DNA from: Acheta domesticus
Lineage: Eukaryota; Arthropoda; Insecta; Orthoptera; Gryllidae
NCBI GenBank assembly: GCA_031308135.1
Contig: JAHLJT010000631.1
Location: forward strand, 148,124,580 to 148,188,579
Direction: 5' to 3'
DNA: 64,000 bases
The notes beneath the pieces are model-generated. The model was not told the DNA's origin. It made no database searches and was given only the letters and a program-made list of their open reading frames with translations. Positions 33,946 to 46,015 of the stretch are shown here, piece after piece. Each line of letters opens with the position of its first letter. The first letter of the stretch is position 1. The position numbers and the translations under genes are program-made.

Positions 33946-35836
33946 TTAGAGCTGGCAGTGAAGAGCTCTTCGGTGCCAGCAGTTTGGAAGATCTGGCAAC
34001 AGCAGAATCCGTGGCTTCAACTCAACGCGAACGATAGAGCCACTTGCAGTATTTGCAGTGAAGCGTGCAGGCGACAGTTGATCCTCAAGTTCGACCCGCG
34101 CGCCGCCAAATCGAAGCAAGCTTGGGTTGATGACGGATTTTGGAACTGGAAGCATGGAGCAGAGCGCATAAAGACTCACGTGACGAGTTCTCTACACATC
34201 AATTACACCGAAGCCTTGCACAACGTGGAATCCATCAATGATGCACAATCCATCTCGGCGGGACACTTACCAGCAGATGATGGACAACAGAACGGCGTTG
34301 TTGAAGATTTTTTCCACGTTGAAAGCACTGGCGAGACAGGGTCTTCCAATTCGCAGGAGCAACAACGACGAGAGTTCCAACTTTATGACATTTCTAAAGA
34401 CTCGAGCACAGGACGTGATGAAGTTGAAATCCTGGTTGCAAAGAGATGGTCATATGTGGCTCCACCACAATTCTCAAAACGATATTCTCGATCTGATGGC
34501 CACCACAGTTTTGACGAACATTATGGAAGAGATTAGAACAATTGAATTCTTTTCGATATCATAGGATGAAACGTCCGACATATCCGGGACGGAGCAAGTC
34601 TCTGTCTGTCTCAGAGTCGTTTCCGAAGATTTAACAGCAGAAGAAAATTTCATCGGATTTTTTCGACTTCAAACACTAAAGCAGAGATCCTATTCGACCT
34701 AATCCACGACATCTTCGCCCTGCACAAGTAGCCGATTTAAAAACTGAGGGGCCAATGTTACGACGGGGCTGCGAACGTTTCCGGCAAAATCTCAGGGTTG
34801 CAATCGCGAATCCGCGAAGAAGAGCCTCGAGCGTTATTTGTAAATTGCAATGCCCATAACCATACGCATCAAGTCTCTGAAGACTGTTAAAGCAAATTAC
34901 GAACAATTGTCGCAGTTCTTCCACGACCGAGCAGAGGACCCGGAAATCGACAGTGCAGTCGCGGCGACGACCTCCGTGTTCTATGATTACATTCAGTCTT
35001 TCGAATACGTCTTTTACCTGAACCTGATGACAGAAATTTTCGATCACGTCGAGATATTGAACAAGGAACTTCAGTCGTCAAGTCTGTGCGTCATAGACTC
35101 GTACGAGAAAATAGTAGCGGTTACTGACGTCTTGGACCCTTCGCGCGATAAAAAATTCCAAGACATTTGGTGTAAGAGCGTTCAAGCGGTTCAGGATCTC
35201 GATCTTGACGAACCTCAACTTCCGCGTCAACGAAAAATTCCAAAGCATGTTGACCCAGATTCGAGCGAAAACTACAAATTCAAGTCACCTGAAGATTTCT
35301 TCAGAAAGTCTTATTTTGAAGTATTCGATCAGCTGCTCGCGCCCTTGAAAAGTCGTCTCGAGAAGGATTCAGTGCAATTTTTCAAGTTGCTGGAACGATT
35401 TGTAATTGGACAGCCCGCTAACATCGACATTATAAAATTTTATGTCGACGATTTTGACAAGGAACGGTTGTTGAGCGACCGAGACATGTTCCTGGAACTT
35501 GTGAAGAGGCAACAGGCATCGGCGAAAAACTTGGGGGAAGTTGTCCAGTTTTTGAAAAAATTTGAATGGGCAAGAGGGCTTATTCCCGAGTTCGTGCGTT
35601 TTGTTCGCCTGCTTGTCACGATACCCGGGTCGTCCTGTTCGAACAAACGCAGTTTTTCGGTATTGCGGCGGCTCAAAACGTACATGCTGTCAACGATGTC
35701 GCAAGGTCGGTTTAACAGCATCGCAATACTCCATGTGTACCGCGATTTGACGGACAAACTGGATCTGCAGCAACTGTTAAATATTTTTATATCTAAAAAT
35801 GCGAAACGTAGCGCTGTTTTTGCTTTGCAAAAATAA
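33946..35836 (+). pseudogene. zf-MYM/TTF-type hAT transposase, frameshifted
   Basis: The N-terminal frame (33,958-) has a TTF-type zinc-binding segment: CSICSEACRRQ, DGFWNWKHGAERIKTH, then SSLH. A frameshift near 34,230 leads to LKSWLQRDGHMWLHH and NDILDLMATTVLTNIMEEIR. After a stop comes DETSDISGTEQVSVCLR (first catalytic Asp region, 34,566), and in a shifted frame RGQCYDGAANVSGK (second Asp, about 34,750). The last frame, 34,850-35,836, is open for 328 codons and ends with the hAT dimerisation region IPGSSCSNKRSFSVLRRLK. The order matches insect ZMYM1-like hAT transposases. At least three frame breaks make it inactive. The region around 35,793-35,915 contains a duplicated 3' end. Confidence 0.82.
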
Positions 35837-36012
35837 ACCAACAAGACTGTTCAATGCATATATTTAAAAAATGTGAAACGCCGCGTAGTTTTTTCTTAGC
35901 AAAAATAAATAACGATTAAAATGTTTAAATACAATTATACTTCACACGATTCTCTTCAAATACATTTTCAGTGGCAGGTAGGGGGCAGGGGTGGGAGAGC
36001 GGGGGGAGGACT

Positions 36013-36712
36013 CCCACCCAAGTTAAGACTAAATGTACCGAAAAAAACTTGTAGGAAAATTCAATAGATCGCAGCACCATCAGCAGGAATTTACTTTACC
36101 GATAACGTCTGAACAAATGGTCCGATTTTCGATCTGTAAACGGCATTTTACTCCTGATTATAATAGAATTTACGCTACGAAGCCCTTTTTCCAAAAAAAA
36201 CTAGCAGAAACTCGATTTTTAAATTTTTCTCGTACTTCCGGGAACAATTTTAAAAATGTGGGCTTATAGTGCGATGGCGACACGCTTCCAGAATCCAACG
36301 CCGTGTCAAACGTGCAAATCGGATAAATAGGAGCGACGGTAAGTGAAATTTCGAAAAACACCTCACCCCACTCCCCCTTCCCCTTCCACGCCTCCGGGAC
36401 ATACGCCCCTTTTGGGCCGGGCGGCGCGGCCAAGCCGGCACGGGCCAGCCGGCGCGGCGACGGGCAAGAAGGCTGAACATTCGGGGGCAGCAAGCTAGAC
36501 ACCCCGTCACTTCTTTGATGCTTCTGTCACTTCGCATCTCAAGATATTTTTCCCCACATATGAAACTAGTGATGCTGTAATAGGGGCAAACGGTCTTGTA
36601 TCATCTTTAATAGTAGTATAAAACTATTATCTTATTCACATATTCTATCTTCCTTCGAATACCATCATAAGAATGAGGTATCACTCAAAACACCGATCCC
36701 GCTTTGGTGCTG
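36013..36712 (-). repeat. Dispersed repeat F, copy 1
   Basis: Closely matches, in inverted orientation, 54,384-55,065: shared landmarks are AAGTTAAGACTAAATGTACCG, CGATAACGTCTGAACAAATGG, the GC-rich GGCGCGGCCAAGCCGGCACG block and CTTCCTTCGAATACCATCAT. Related sequence continues at 36,780-36,880, matching 51,270-51,361. The plus strand could encode SICKRHFTPDYN, vaguely THAP-like, but copy 2 does not keep that frame. Confidence 0.8.
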
Positions 36713-37635
36713 ATTAAAAAAAAAAAAATTGCCTAAATATCACCCATATTCCATCTCCTCACATCGTATTTTAGATATATTTTACTTCTAAGATCTTCCA
36801 TTACCATTTCACTACCGGAAAGAACAAGCAGAGATAACGCAAGAGCTCTTTTATCCTACGACTCGATTTATCATTTCAAAACGGCGTTTCTCACCTTGAT
36901 AGAATTCACCTGGTTAATCCCCTTTTCCAAGTAAAACACCCAAATCGAATTTTTAAAACGTTTTCGTACTTGAGGACAAATTGCACATACTTTCTCATAG
37001 TAAAGTATTCTAATTTCTTTGGTCTGGGCCAGTTTTACCATCTTTCCCCATCTTCTGACATCTTGCTGATATCTATCGCCGCCCAAAATACATTTTTTGA
37101 ACTTTTCTCATTTTTCAGCTTCTTAATGGTAGATACGAAATATTACTTTTAGGATATTAAAGAAGAGTAAAACTTCGTCCTATATAGGAATTTTCATTGA
37201 TAAATTTGGAGCCGCTCTTAAGAAAATGGCGTTTAAGCGTTACTGTAAATGCGAAAATGGAAGCTTCGGAATTTTCACAAGAATCTTTCGAGTTTTTGAA
37301 CAACTTCATTTGGTGATATTTAAAGCACTTCTACTCACAAATGTAATAATGTATAAAATTTCTGGAAATGTGAATATTAATGGCGTGAGAGACACTTAAA
37401 AACTACATTTATTTATTTTTTGAAAAATCAAAAAAATACAGCCAAATTAATTTTATGTTAACTTAAAGAATGCAAATAGCATTCGTACGAAAAGTTTGAA
37501 GAAGCAATTTGAGAAAATGGCGTTTGAGCATTTGTGCAAATTCGGAAGTTTCAGTTCATTTTCACAGAAAACATCTGAGTTGTCGAGGACCTTTTAAGAC
37601 ATAATGTAAAGCACATGTACTCGTAAATGTAATAG

Positions 37636-37776
37636 TAGGGAGTTTTTGCACCCTCGAACGTTACGTACTATCGATCTTCTGCTCATTCGCAGTGCAAGTT
37701 TCGCATCACTTTGGTGCATCTGCGCATGCGCAAAAGATCGATAGTACTTAACGTTCGAGGTGGCAAAAGCTCCCTA
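37636..37776. mobile_element. Small MITE with about 44-bp TIRs
   Basis: TAGGGAGTTTTTGCAC to GATCGATAGT on the left and its complement on the right, ending GCAAAAGCTCCCTA, form a near-perfect 141-bp foldback inside element E. The host sequence resumes as ATATGAACAAATCGCC. The target duplication is TA or TAATA, not resolved. The family is unknown. Confidence 0.85.
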
Positions 37777-38262
37777 ATATGAACAAATCGCCGTTAATGA
37801 AAATATTTACGAAATGAAAGGCTAGTCAAAGAATTACATTTTTGTAATTTTTGAAAAAACAAAGGATAGAGCAATATGGCGTTTATGTCATCTCAGAGTA
37901 CATTAGGTACTATCCTTTCCAAAAGTTTAAGGAAAAAAGTTGAAGTCGATTTTGAGAAAATCTTGTTCTTGTAATTATTAAAAATTGCACAAATTGCACT
38001 CAATATTGCGCTAAAACTACTAAAAATTTCAAAAAAATGTGCATGACCTTATTGAAAGAACTAAGTATGGAGAACAAATATAATTTTAAGGGAAAATCTC
38101 TATCTTCAATTTTGTAGTTGTAGGAAGACGCCGAAAAAAAATTCGAACTTTTGCAATTTTCCCAAAATCAGTCAGCAATGAAAATAAGAGCTATGCCACC
38201 TTTAGTGTATTTTACTTTATTCTTACAATTAATTTAAGGAAAGCATTTGGAGTAATTTTTGA

Positions 38263-38908
38263 TTGATTGTTAGTGATTTCGGGCGCGTCAACTACTGTGG
38301 TCATTAGTCCCGTAAGTGCAATGCATGTTTATTTTATCGTGAGGTGGAAGAGATGTTGCCCGCTATGCCGATGGCGAGATCCGGCGCCGACCTTCCGTCC
38401 ACTAGCGGGGCTTCTCAACCAGGTATCTGCCACCAGCGGGGCACCACCCCAGCCGGGACAAGCTCTAAATCACCGACCGATTTACCTGTCGGCTGCCGGG
38501 TTCTTTCTTAACAAGGTATCTCCCACCAGCAGTGCACGGCCCACAGCCGGGACAAGTTCCAATCCTCCCACTGGTCTCCCAGCATGTATGGTAGTGTTGT
38601 GCAAGTTTGTGTGTGTGTGTGTGTGTGTGTGAAGATAGGACAAGGAAGAGGAAGGAAATATCGCGCGCGGTCGGTTTGTTAGGGTATTGCTCCGGTATTC
38701 GTTTGATGTTGATCGGAGAAACGACGGAAAACTTCCAATCGGAGCAGCCGGTCGCTAAATTTTCCTCCAGACATCGGTTGAATTCTACATCTAACTGACA
38801 AGCTAGTGTTGAAAATCCTGCCACCGTCGGGACTCGAACCTAGCACCTCTCGGTCAGAGGCATTGCAGTGACATCAGTTGATGCACTGAGCCACCTATCC
38901 TGGTTGAC
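38263..38908 (-). mobile_element. tRNA-derived SINE, about 646 bp, with 8-bp target duplication
   Basis: On the minus strand the head carries an A box TGGCTCAGTGC (38,893-38,883) and a perfect B box GGTTCGAGTCC (38,840-38,830), the internal pol III promoter. The element is flanked by ATTTTTGA at 38,255-38,262 and 38,909-38,916, and interrupts element E at a site whose uninterrupted form is visible in other E copies. The interior contains a duplicated CACCAGC/CCGGGACAAG segment and a (TG)n run near 38,610. Confidence 0.88.
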
Positions 38909-39249
38909 ATTTTTGAGAAAATGTTGATAATGTCCCTGGGGCTTAATATAAAGTATCTCCAAAAATTAATGAATGTTTTTAAAAATTGCAGAACTTCGAC
39001 TCAGACCAGATCGACAGGGGTTTATTCAGTTGAGCAAAAATTCTACACATAGTTTAGGCGCTAGTGGTGTTCACATACGCCCAGACAGGCAGACACAGAC
39101 AGATGGACGGACGAACGGACGTTAAAAAGTCAAAATACACATACACCCTTTCGGTATCAGGGGACCCCAAAACGAGTACTTCCGTTAAAATCTCAAAATA
39201 GATTTTCCGCAGCATTACATAACTTTGTGTAACTAACACGAGAAAGTAA

Positions 39250-39840
39250 CTAGTGGTGCTACAGAATGGCACAGACTTTCCCATATTAGTTTTCAATTTC
39301 CTATAGTCTCAGCCAGCTATTCGGACTTTGTCGTAGTAAAATTTACTATTTTGTTGGCATGGGCTAGATTTATGGCCTTGCCCCATCTTGCCACCAGCCA
39401 TTTAAAGCACCCAACATATTTTTAGGTTTTCTCAATTTTTCGGTTTCGGTATTCAAAATATTGCTTTTAGAATATTAAAGAAGACTGAAACCTTGTCCTT
39501 TACGACAATTTTCATTCATAAACTTGAAACCGTTTGAAAAGGGTGTTGAAGCATCTGTGTCAATCCGAAATATGAAGCCCTTTTTCACAGGAATCTTGAG
39601 AGTTTTTTTTAAAAAATTATTTTAAGAAATTTTAAGCTCTTCCATTCACAAATGCAATAATGTTTACAAATCGCTGCAAATGTGCATACAAGGCATGCCA
39701 AATATTTAAAAAATACATTTGTGTAAATTTTGAAGAAAAAAAACAACAAAATAATACAACAAAACCTTTTTTGTTTCCTTAGACAGTGCATTTCCCACTA
39801 TACGTACAAAAACCAGTCAACCAGTCCCATCTGAATTTTC
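39250..39840 (-). mobile_element. Element E, copy 7 (3'-end part)
   Basis: Starts CTAGTGGTGCTACAGAATGG only two bases after copy 6 ends, giving a head-to-tail pair separated by AA (TT on the element strand). It follows one E body unit and fades near 39,840. Confidence 0.75.
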
Positions 39841-40029
39841 GTGTTTCAATGTACAGTAGATTGGGCTTGGCATTCATAGACATTTCGATACCGTTTCTAA
39901 GTTCAGCCTCGTACCGCGTCCTTATACAACGTGAGCGTAAATGTATGGTAGTTTCCTCCTCTCACAGTCGTAGACGGGAGAGTCGGCTGACTGTAGCCCA
40001 TATAATTTCGCTTTAATGATTCGTGCCCA

Positions 40030-41520
40030 CTTGTAATTTAAGCAAGTCCTCCAGGTGGCCTTAAGTGCCAAAACTCACTTCCTGACCTCACAGAGGGAAG
40101 GAACGCGCAAGAATCCCTGCCCTTATCGCCATCCTCCCACCTCTGTTGCCATGCCGCCACCGCGTGTACATCAAGTTCTTTAATCGTGTATGGTCCAGTA
40201 ATTCCATTATCATCTAAATAAAACACATTATTTTTTTATGAATGTGGCTGATGCCAGTTGCATGGCTAGGTTGGGGGTAAGCTCCCCAGTCAGTAGTACT
40301 ATATCACAGTTTTGTAAGTGCCGGCTATTACGAGAAGTGCTGTTTTTTGGGCCTTACCTCTTTCCCTTCTTATGAAGTCATTGGTGCTTTCATTCACCCA
40401 CGCTGAGGTGCAGTATGAAATGATTGAAAGGAATTATCTTTTATATATGATTTCTAAAGCAGTTTTATCGACTACGCCTTGGAAGCCAGCAATTATCCTG
40501 AATTTCATAAAAAGGGATTTAGGAAATTTACACTGGATACACGTGCTTATAAATTTTAGTTGTGGATTAAGATCCATGCCCAAGTAGGTTTACTGTTGGG
40601 TAGCTTTGACCTTTCTCCTCTCTAAAGGATGGTTGGTGACCTATCCTTAGGGGAATGTCTCTTTCCAGGAGCCGTTTCATTTAAACTGGTCTTTACCATT
40701 ATTCTGATTTTCTCTTAGAGTTATCTAGTTGGGCTTTGTCACATCAGAACGAAAGACAAGATGAAATGGTTTGTTGGCATTATATTCTGAATCTGCTCCT
40801 AACCTCCGAGAACGACCAAAACAAGATCATTCACGTAGACCTCTGCTTCAACGCCTTCATGTTCAAAACTCCTCAGGAGGTACTCAATGATCACGTTCCT
40901 GAAGACTGTGAAGACTGAACAGGAACTAGACTCCTGCAGACATCCTTCGGTCAACCCGTGCTTGACCTGCGAGCCAGCTTCACTTATGACCACTTTGCGA
41001 CTTTGGAAAAGACTTCCATGCAAGTTTCACACACACAGCGGTATATGCCATCTTAGGCATAGCTCTTCCCATAAAAATAAACACAAAGGCGCCCTCGCTG
41101 TCTTTAAAGACGACCAGAATGTACTTCAGGCCTAAATCCATTCTTAGCTTCTAAGAATGGATTGACAACAATCTATTGACAGCATACTCAATTGAGAGTT
41201 TTGTTCGAAATATTTATATACTGTACGGCCAAGAAGCCGGCTCCAGGATCTATTAATGCTTGTAATTTCAATACAGCCATTTTATCCAGCATCTTCCCCA
41301 ACACCGGAAAGAAAACTTTGGTCTATATGACTACAGATCTGTAGGGGCAAGATCAGTTTTGTTTTTATGAAGTGCAACTCTGGCAACTTTCCAATCGTAA
41401 GTTCTGCAATGGTCCTTTATCTTTCAGCCATTGTGAAATTGCTTGTGGTTCATCCCTTGTAGCCTTGTTTTTTGAGTATCCATTTATTCAGCTATCTCCA
41501 AGGTAATATCTTTATTTACT
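40030..41520 (-). pseudogene. Reverse transcriptase and C-terminal region of an R1-type LINE, decayed
   Basis: Read on the minus strand from 41,420 downward: WKVARVALHKNKTDLAP, SYRPKFS, GLTEGCLQESSS (degenerate GxPQGSxxSP), then EVYVNDLVLVVLGG near 40,810, where the catalytic YADD has become YVND. Next come KAQKTALLVIAGTYKTV near 40,310 and WQQRWEDGDKGRDSCAFLPS near 40,110, segments typical of the post-RT region of R1-type LINEs. Stops and shifts are numerous. The catalytic Asp pair is damaged. Confidence 0.75.
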
Positions 41521-41959
41521 ACAATTGCACTTAGGAGGACCTTACATGGATCAACCACATTCTCAGTACGTGCGCTGCCTACTTCAAGAGTCGACAATGC
41601 CCATTTTCCTGAGATTCCCTGCGATGGTTTTGTAGGGGATATCCCATGGGTCCGTCTCTGCGGCTCGAGTGACTTAGCTCTGCTGTGGATTACTCTTGGT
41701 TTTTCTGATCTTCCTTATTAATTTATTTCTTTACTTAGTTGTCTCGATTCGGTAGATGTCTGTGTGTTCACTCTGAGGAATTGTTTTGCCTTTGGTACCT
41801 TAGTTCAAGATTTCTTGCTGTTTACACCATTGCATTGTGGTGACCTGTGCTGTCTTTTAGCTTGCCTTTTGTATCTATATAATGATCATGAGGCATCGAT
41901 CTATTTGTGGCTTCAGTGTTGCATTAATGGTTTCCGCTTCCTCGTCCATGGATATGGGG

Positions 41960-42513
41960 CATGGCGGGTACACCCATTCCGGAATCACTTGCTAAATACC
42001 TATTGAAAATTTGTCCAGTTGGCCCTTCTTATTCTGTAATTATGAGGAATCGTAATATCAGAATCTTCTGCTACAGATGTTACTAGTATTCCCAAAGTCG
42101 TATAGGAATGCATTAAGATTACTTTTGACTAAGTGATTCTTGACTCGCCATATTCAAAGACCGAAGCTTCATTGATCAAAGTTAGGTCTATAATTGATCC
42201 TATTTCTTTCAGGGACCTCTCTGTACGGAGGTTTCGGCTGTTTGAAGCATTGATGATTCATTCATTATGCATAAACCATGCAAAATCTCCATACTGAGAA
42301 CGTGATGGTCTCTGGGGTCCTGCTCTGTGCTGAACAATTCTGGGGCATTTGCGTCCGTTGCAATAAGTGTTTACCTGCTAGTCGCTCCAGTTTATCCAAA
42401 TGTTCTCGATTGGTTCAATTACGGTACTACACGCGGAGACAACTCGAACTCACTGATATGATATCGCATACCCCCTCTTCTTGGCCGCTGTACTAGCCTG
42501 CTTCACTCTAAAG
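41960..42513 (-). pseudogene. APE endonuclease of R1-type LINE, 3' portion
   Basis: The minus strand from 42,513 down gives KQASTAAKKRGYAISYQ, then the region equivalent to the DxN box around 42,340 (NGRKCPR, damaged), then NLRTERSLKEIGSIIDLTLI near 42,200, matching the conserved SxIDxTL end of R1-type endonucleases. The upstream half continues on the other side of the hAT MITE. Confidence 0.65.
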
Positions 42514-43339
42514 CAGGCCTGCACTACGCCTGCACCCGCGGGTATTCTGCACTTGCGAGCCGACGGTCTGCACGCGACAGTGCCGAAAGTGCGAGGAGTG
42601 GGGAATAGGAAGCTTTGTGGGGAGGGGAGAAGTCTGACGTAGCACAACGCGGCGCGTAGATTGAATGTCTGGGAGTCTAATGATCCATGCTGCAAAATTG
42701 TATGCCCATTTGTTTAAATGGATTATGTCTAGTATTTCAAGTTACGAGGGCCATAATTCACTGTTTACGTTCTGTGCACTGCTGTACATCCACCTTTGTA
42801 TCCAGCACTGTATGTATTTTATTTTTTAATTAAAAATTTAACATGTTTATTGTAACTCTTAACCAATATTTTAAAGCAGTAGCTTTTAAAAAATATTTAA
42901 TTCTAAATAATAAAAAATTACTATTTAAAAATTGATTGTTCATCAGGAATGTTATAATCTCCAAATCATATCAAAATGAAGCAAATTATGAGAGCAATCT
43001 CTCACATCAAGATTGACATAAAAATAGAATATGTGGCAATTATAAGAAGGGTAATATTTAACAGCATATATTTGTGACCATTTTTCTGCATTATGAAACT
43101 GAATAAAAGAGATCAACGAGGAAACCTCTCATGAGATTATCATGGGTATTGTTCAATAGAATGCAAAGGGCTTAATAGTTTTATACGATGTCGTAAACGA
43201 CTGTGCACTCTTGTTAGAAATTAGAGCAGAAAATAATCAAGAATTTTTCAACAATAATATGCATTTGCAGTGATAGAACCGTCTTATTCAATTAAACATA
43301 CACGAAAAACTATTTCATTGCTGTCATCATCAAACACGA

Positions 43340-43443
43340 AGGATGCCATGAATGTATTTAGAAGAATATCTCTCGTTTTCTCTTTCTTTCAGTTTCTGTG
43401 ACTTTTAAATACATTATCGCCTCTGTACCTTCCTGGTTAGCTG
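43340..43443. repeat. About 105-bp segment duplicated at 44,463-44,575
   Basis: GGATGCCATGAATGTATTT, CTTTCTTTCAGTTTCTGTG and CGCCTCTGTACCTTCCTGG occur in the same order at both places. The left copy lies inside the hAT MITE. The right one lies directly upstream of the CR1-like LINE start. Confidence 0.85.
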
Positions 43444-43444
43444 C

Positions 43445-43523
<79 letters not shown>
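43444..43523. repeat. (CT)n(AT)n compound microsatellite
   Basis: About 28 bp of CT units followed by about 50 bp of AT units, inside the hAT MITE. Confidence 0.97.
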
Positions 43524-43524
<1 letters not shown>

Positions 43525-43936
43525 CTGGTTAGCTGCCTCTATATAACAATATACCACCCCGTTATCACAATTTTCTGTTTAGAAAAACCATAAATGTGAT
43601 TACATCGAAGCAAAGCGAATTACATTATCATATTGGTTTTCAAATCTAATGTGTATAATTTGTTGTAGTTTCATAATTCGCACTGTCATGTTTCGCCAAC
43701 AAACATTTACAATATAATATAAAAGGCAATATTATTTTAACTGTAAGTGACCGTCATGTTCTCACCTCTTGCTCCTTAAATTTACGCACTATATTTCAAA
43801 TGCGCATTCTAATTGGTAGTCCCCACTCCTAGAGTGAGTCTCATCCCTACCCTTCAGCGATTTTTCGTACTTGCCCCCGAGCTGCTCGCGCGTGGCTCCT
43901 GACGTCAGTGAAAGTGCAAAATGCTTTGCAGGCCTG

Positions 43937-44080
43937 CTCTAAAGGAACCATAAAGCCCAGCAAAGTGAACTTTCACAGTATACCCAGCTCTTGTAGTAAA
44001 ATTAAACCAAAAGCCTGCTGCGTACTGCATTGTTCTATTCTTGCCATTGCAACAATGGCTCTTCTAGTGTTGATTTGAAA
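43937..44080 (-). pseudogene. APE endonuclease of R1-type LINE, N-terminal portion
   Basis: The minus strand gives NGKNRTMQYAAGF and AGYTVKVHFAGLYGSF, resembling the QEPYTxxGxVxGLP start of R1-type endonucleases. It ends exactly at the duplicated CTCTAAAG, so removing the MITE and one duplication rejoins it to the segment ending at 42,513. Confidence 0.6.
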
Positions 44081-44607
44081 TAACTTAAGATACATAACAT
44101 GTTCCGGATATTTCTAACTTTTGCTAATTTAAACTGCGGACATTACTCATTAAAGGCTTGTGCCCTGTATATTTTATTTTTGCCTTTTTTCTTTACAAAC
44201 CGCATCGATGACGAAACCGCAAGCAATTTCCGTACGCATTGCTGTGACATACGTGTCGCACCGGTAAGATGTCATGTCCGCATTTACTCGGCTCACTGAA
44301 GTGCAGAGTCTTCAGGCCTTTGAGGGTACTCTCAGCACCCAACTTCGATATGGTTTGCCTTGAAATCTCTTCCAAGCCCTTTTATCTCTCTCGCCTCTCT
44401 TTCGAGATCGATGTCTTAAAAATTGTATTTTCTAAAGTTGCTCCATGTTTTCATCCATGGCAGGAAGGATGCCATGAATGTATTTTTGGGAGAATATCTC
44501 TCATTTTCTCTTTCTTTCAGTTTCTGTGACTTTTAAAGACTTTATCGCCTCTGTACCTTCCTGGTTAGCTGCCTCTACAAACAATATACTAATTTTTTCG
44601 TTGTATA
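44081..44607. other. Unassigned stretch between two LINEs
   Basis: Possibly ORF1 of the R1-type LINE on the minus strand, but no zinc knuckles were seen. The right part is the duplicated segment described above. Confidence 0.35.
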
Positions 44608-45641
44608 GGATCATTTTGCGAAAGCATTTGATGTCGTTCCTCACGATCGGCTTGTACAGAAATTAATGAATTCAGGCACAGATCCCAGGGTTGTGGCGTG
44701 GATTAGCGAGTTTCTGCGAGATAGAAAACAGAAAGTCCGAATTGGGCAAGAGTTATCTTCCGGGGCAAGCGTTACGTCAGGAATACCGCAGGGGAGTGTC
44801 ATTGGACCCCTTCTATTTCTAGCTTTTGTCAATGATCTGCCGGCGCAATTAACCTCAAATGTTCGGCTATTTGCAGACGATTGCATAATATATCGTAGTA
44901 TTAATTCGAAAAGAGATGAAGAAATACTGTAACGGGATCTTGATGCGTTATATTACTGGGCGGAAAATAACGGAATGTCCATAAATAGCTCTAAAAGTAA
45001 ATCCATCACTTTTGGCAGGGGTCATAATTACAGTGAAATACATTACCGTTTAAATAATGACATTATTCCGAGAGTTTCCTCGTGCAATTACCTAGGAATT
45101 CATTTCGATAGTAAATTAAGTTGGAAAAAACACGTAGATTTTGTTGTAGGGAAAGCCTGGAGATCTCTTCACTTTGTAATGCGCATCCTAAAAAAGAGTA
45201 CGGCAAACGCGAGGGAATTTTTCTTATTTATCTCTTGTTCATCCAATAATGGAATATGGAACAATTTGTTGGGATCCGCACAAGATTATGCAGTGTAAAC
45301 ACTTGGAAAGGATTCAGCATAGGGCAGCTAAATTTACTTTCAGGGACAAGAAAACGGCAGGGTGGGATTCACTCAAAAACAGGCGATCAGTAGCAAGACT
45401 CTGCGCCTTGTATAAAGCTTATAGTGGTCATCCAGCTTGGAAAGAAATTAACCGGCGGCTATGTATTCCTACATACATCAGTAGAGTGGATCACAGGCAC
45501 AAAATAAATTTAAGACAGCAGAGAACGGATGTCGGGAAGTTTTCTTTTACAAATCGAACGATTACGGAATGGAATAGATTGCCTGCAAAAACCTTTGAAC
45601 CCTTTCCTCAAAGTGTTCAACAGTTTAGGAAATTAATTTAG
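44608..45641 (+). pseudogene. Reverse transcriptase (C-terminal two thirds) of CR1/L2-group LINE
   Basis: Frame 44,608-44,929 carries AKAFDVVPHDRLVQKL (motif A), VTSGIPQGSVIGPLLFLAF and the intact catalytic VRLFADDCIIYR. A TAA (44,930) precedes RDLDALYYWAENNGMSIN and SCNYLGIHFDSKLSWKKHV. A frameshift near 45,235 moves to IMEYGTICWDPHKIMQCKHL, running to a natural-looking stop at 45,641 after FTNRTITEWNRLPAKTFEP. With one stop and one shift it is among the better-preserved RTs here, but it lacks the endonuclease and RT N-terminus. Confidence 0.85.
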
Positions 45642-45977
45642 GGTATTATTAAGTAAATGAGGGAGAATAGTGGGTTATATAGCGATGCATAAGTGTTCTA
45701 TTGTGAAGGGAGGTGTAGTGCAGTGTATAGCAGAGAAATAAAGAAGGAAATGTTTTCAGGTCTTAGTGAAGTGAAGTGCAGTGAAGTGCAGTGTGATACT
45801 AGTGTAGTGTGTGTGTGTGTGTGTGTGTGTTTTCTCTCTAATGTAATTTAATGTTTTATGAAGTCAGTTTTTATATTATTATCATTATTTTAACATTACT
45901 TTTATTATTTTACCATTATTATTATTACTACAATTAGTATACAATTTGCTAGTTGTATTACCTTATTCTTATTGTTG

Positions 45978-46015
<38 letters not shown>

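Larger units (their letters stand above)
36985..39247 (-). mobile_element. Element E, copy 6, with two nested insertions
   Basis: The E body runs from about 36,985 to its 5' terminus at 39,247 (AGAAAGT, diverged). A further E-type end (CTAGTGATGCTGTAAT) lies at 36,566 with repeat F-like DNA in between. A 141-bp MITE (37,636-37,776) and a 646-bp SINE (38,263-38,908) sit inside this copy, so it is older than both. Confidence 0.7.
42514..43936. mobile_element. Non-autonomous hAT element (1,423 bp) inside the R1-type LINE
   Basis: Perfect 10-bp TIRs CAGGCCTGCA (left) and TGCAGGCCTG (right), flanked by the 8-bp duplication CTCTAAAG at 42,506-42,513 and 43,937-43,944. An 8-bp TSD with nTnTAnAn shape and a CAG-starting TIR are hAT traits. 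The interior has no transposase and carries a CT/AT microsatellite. Confidence 0.9.

Noticed and set aside
36033..36269. THAP-like CKRHFTPDYN segment in repeat F
   Set aside because: Very short match, and the frame is not maintained in the second F copy at 54.9 kb.
38830..38893. Possible tRNA gene
   Set aside because: A and B boxes are present, but the arms do not form a convincing cloverleaf and the sequence is the head of a SINE with target duplications.
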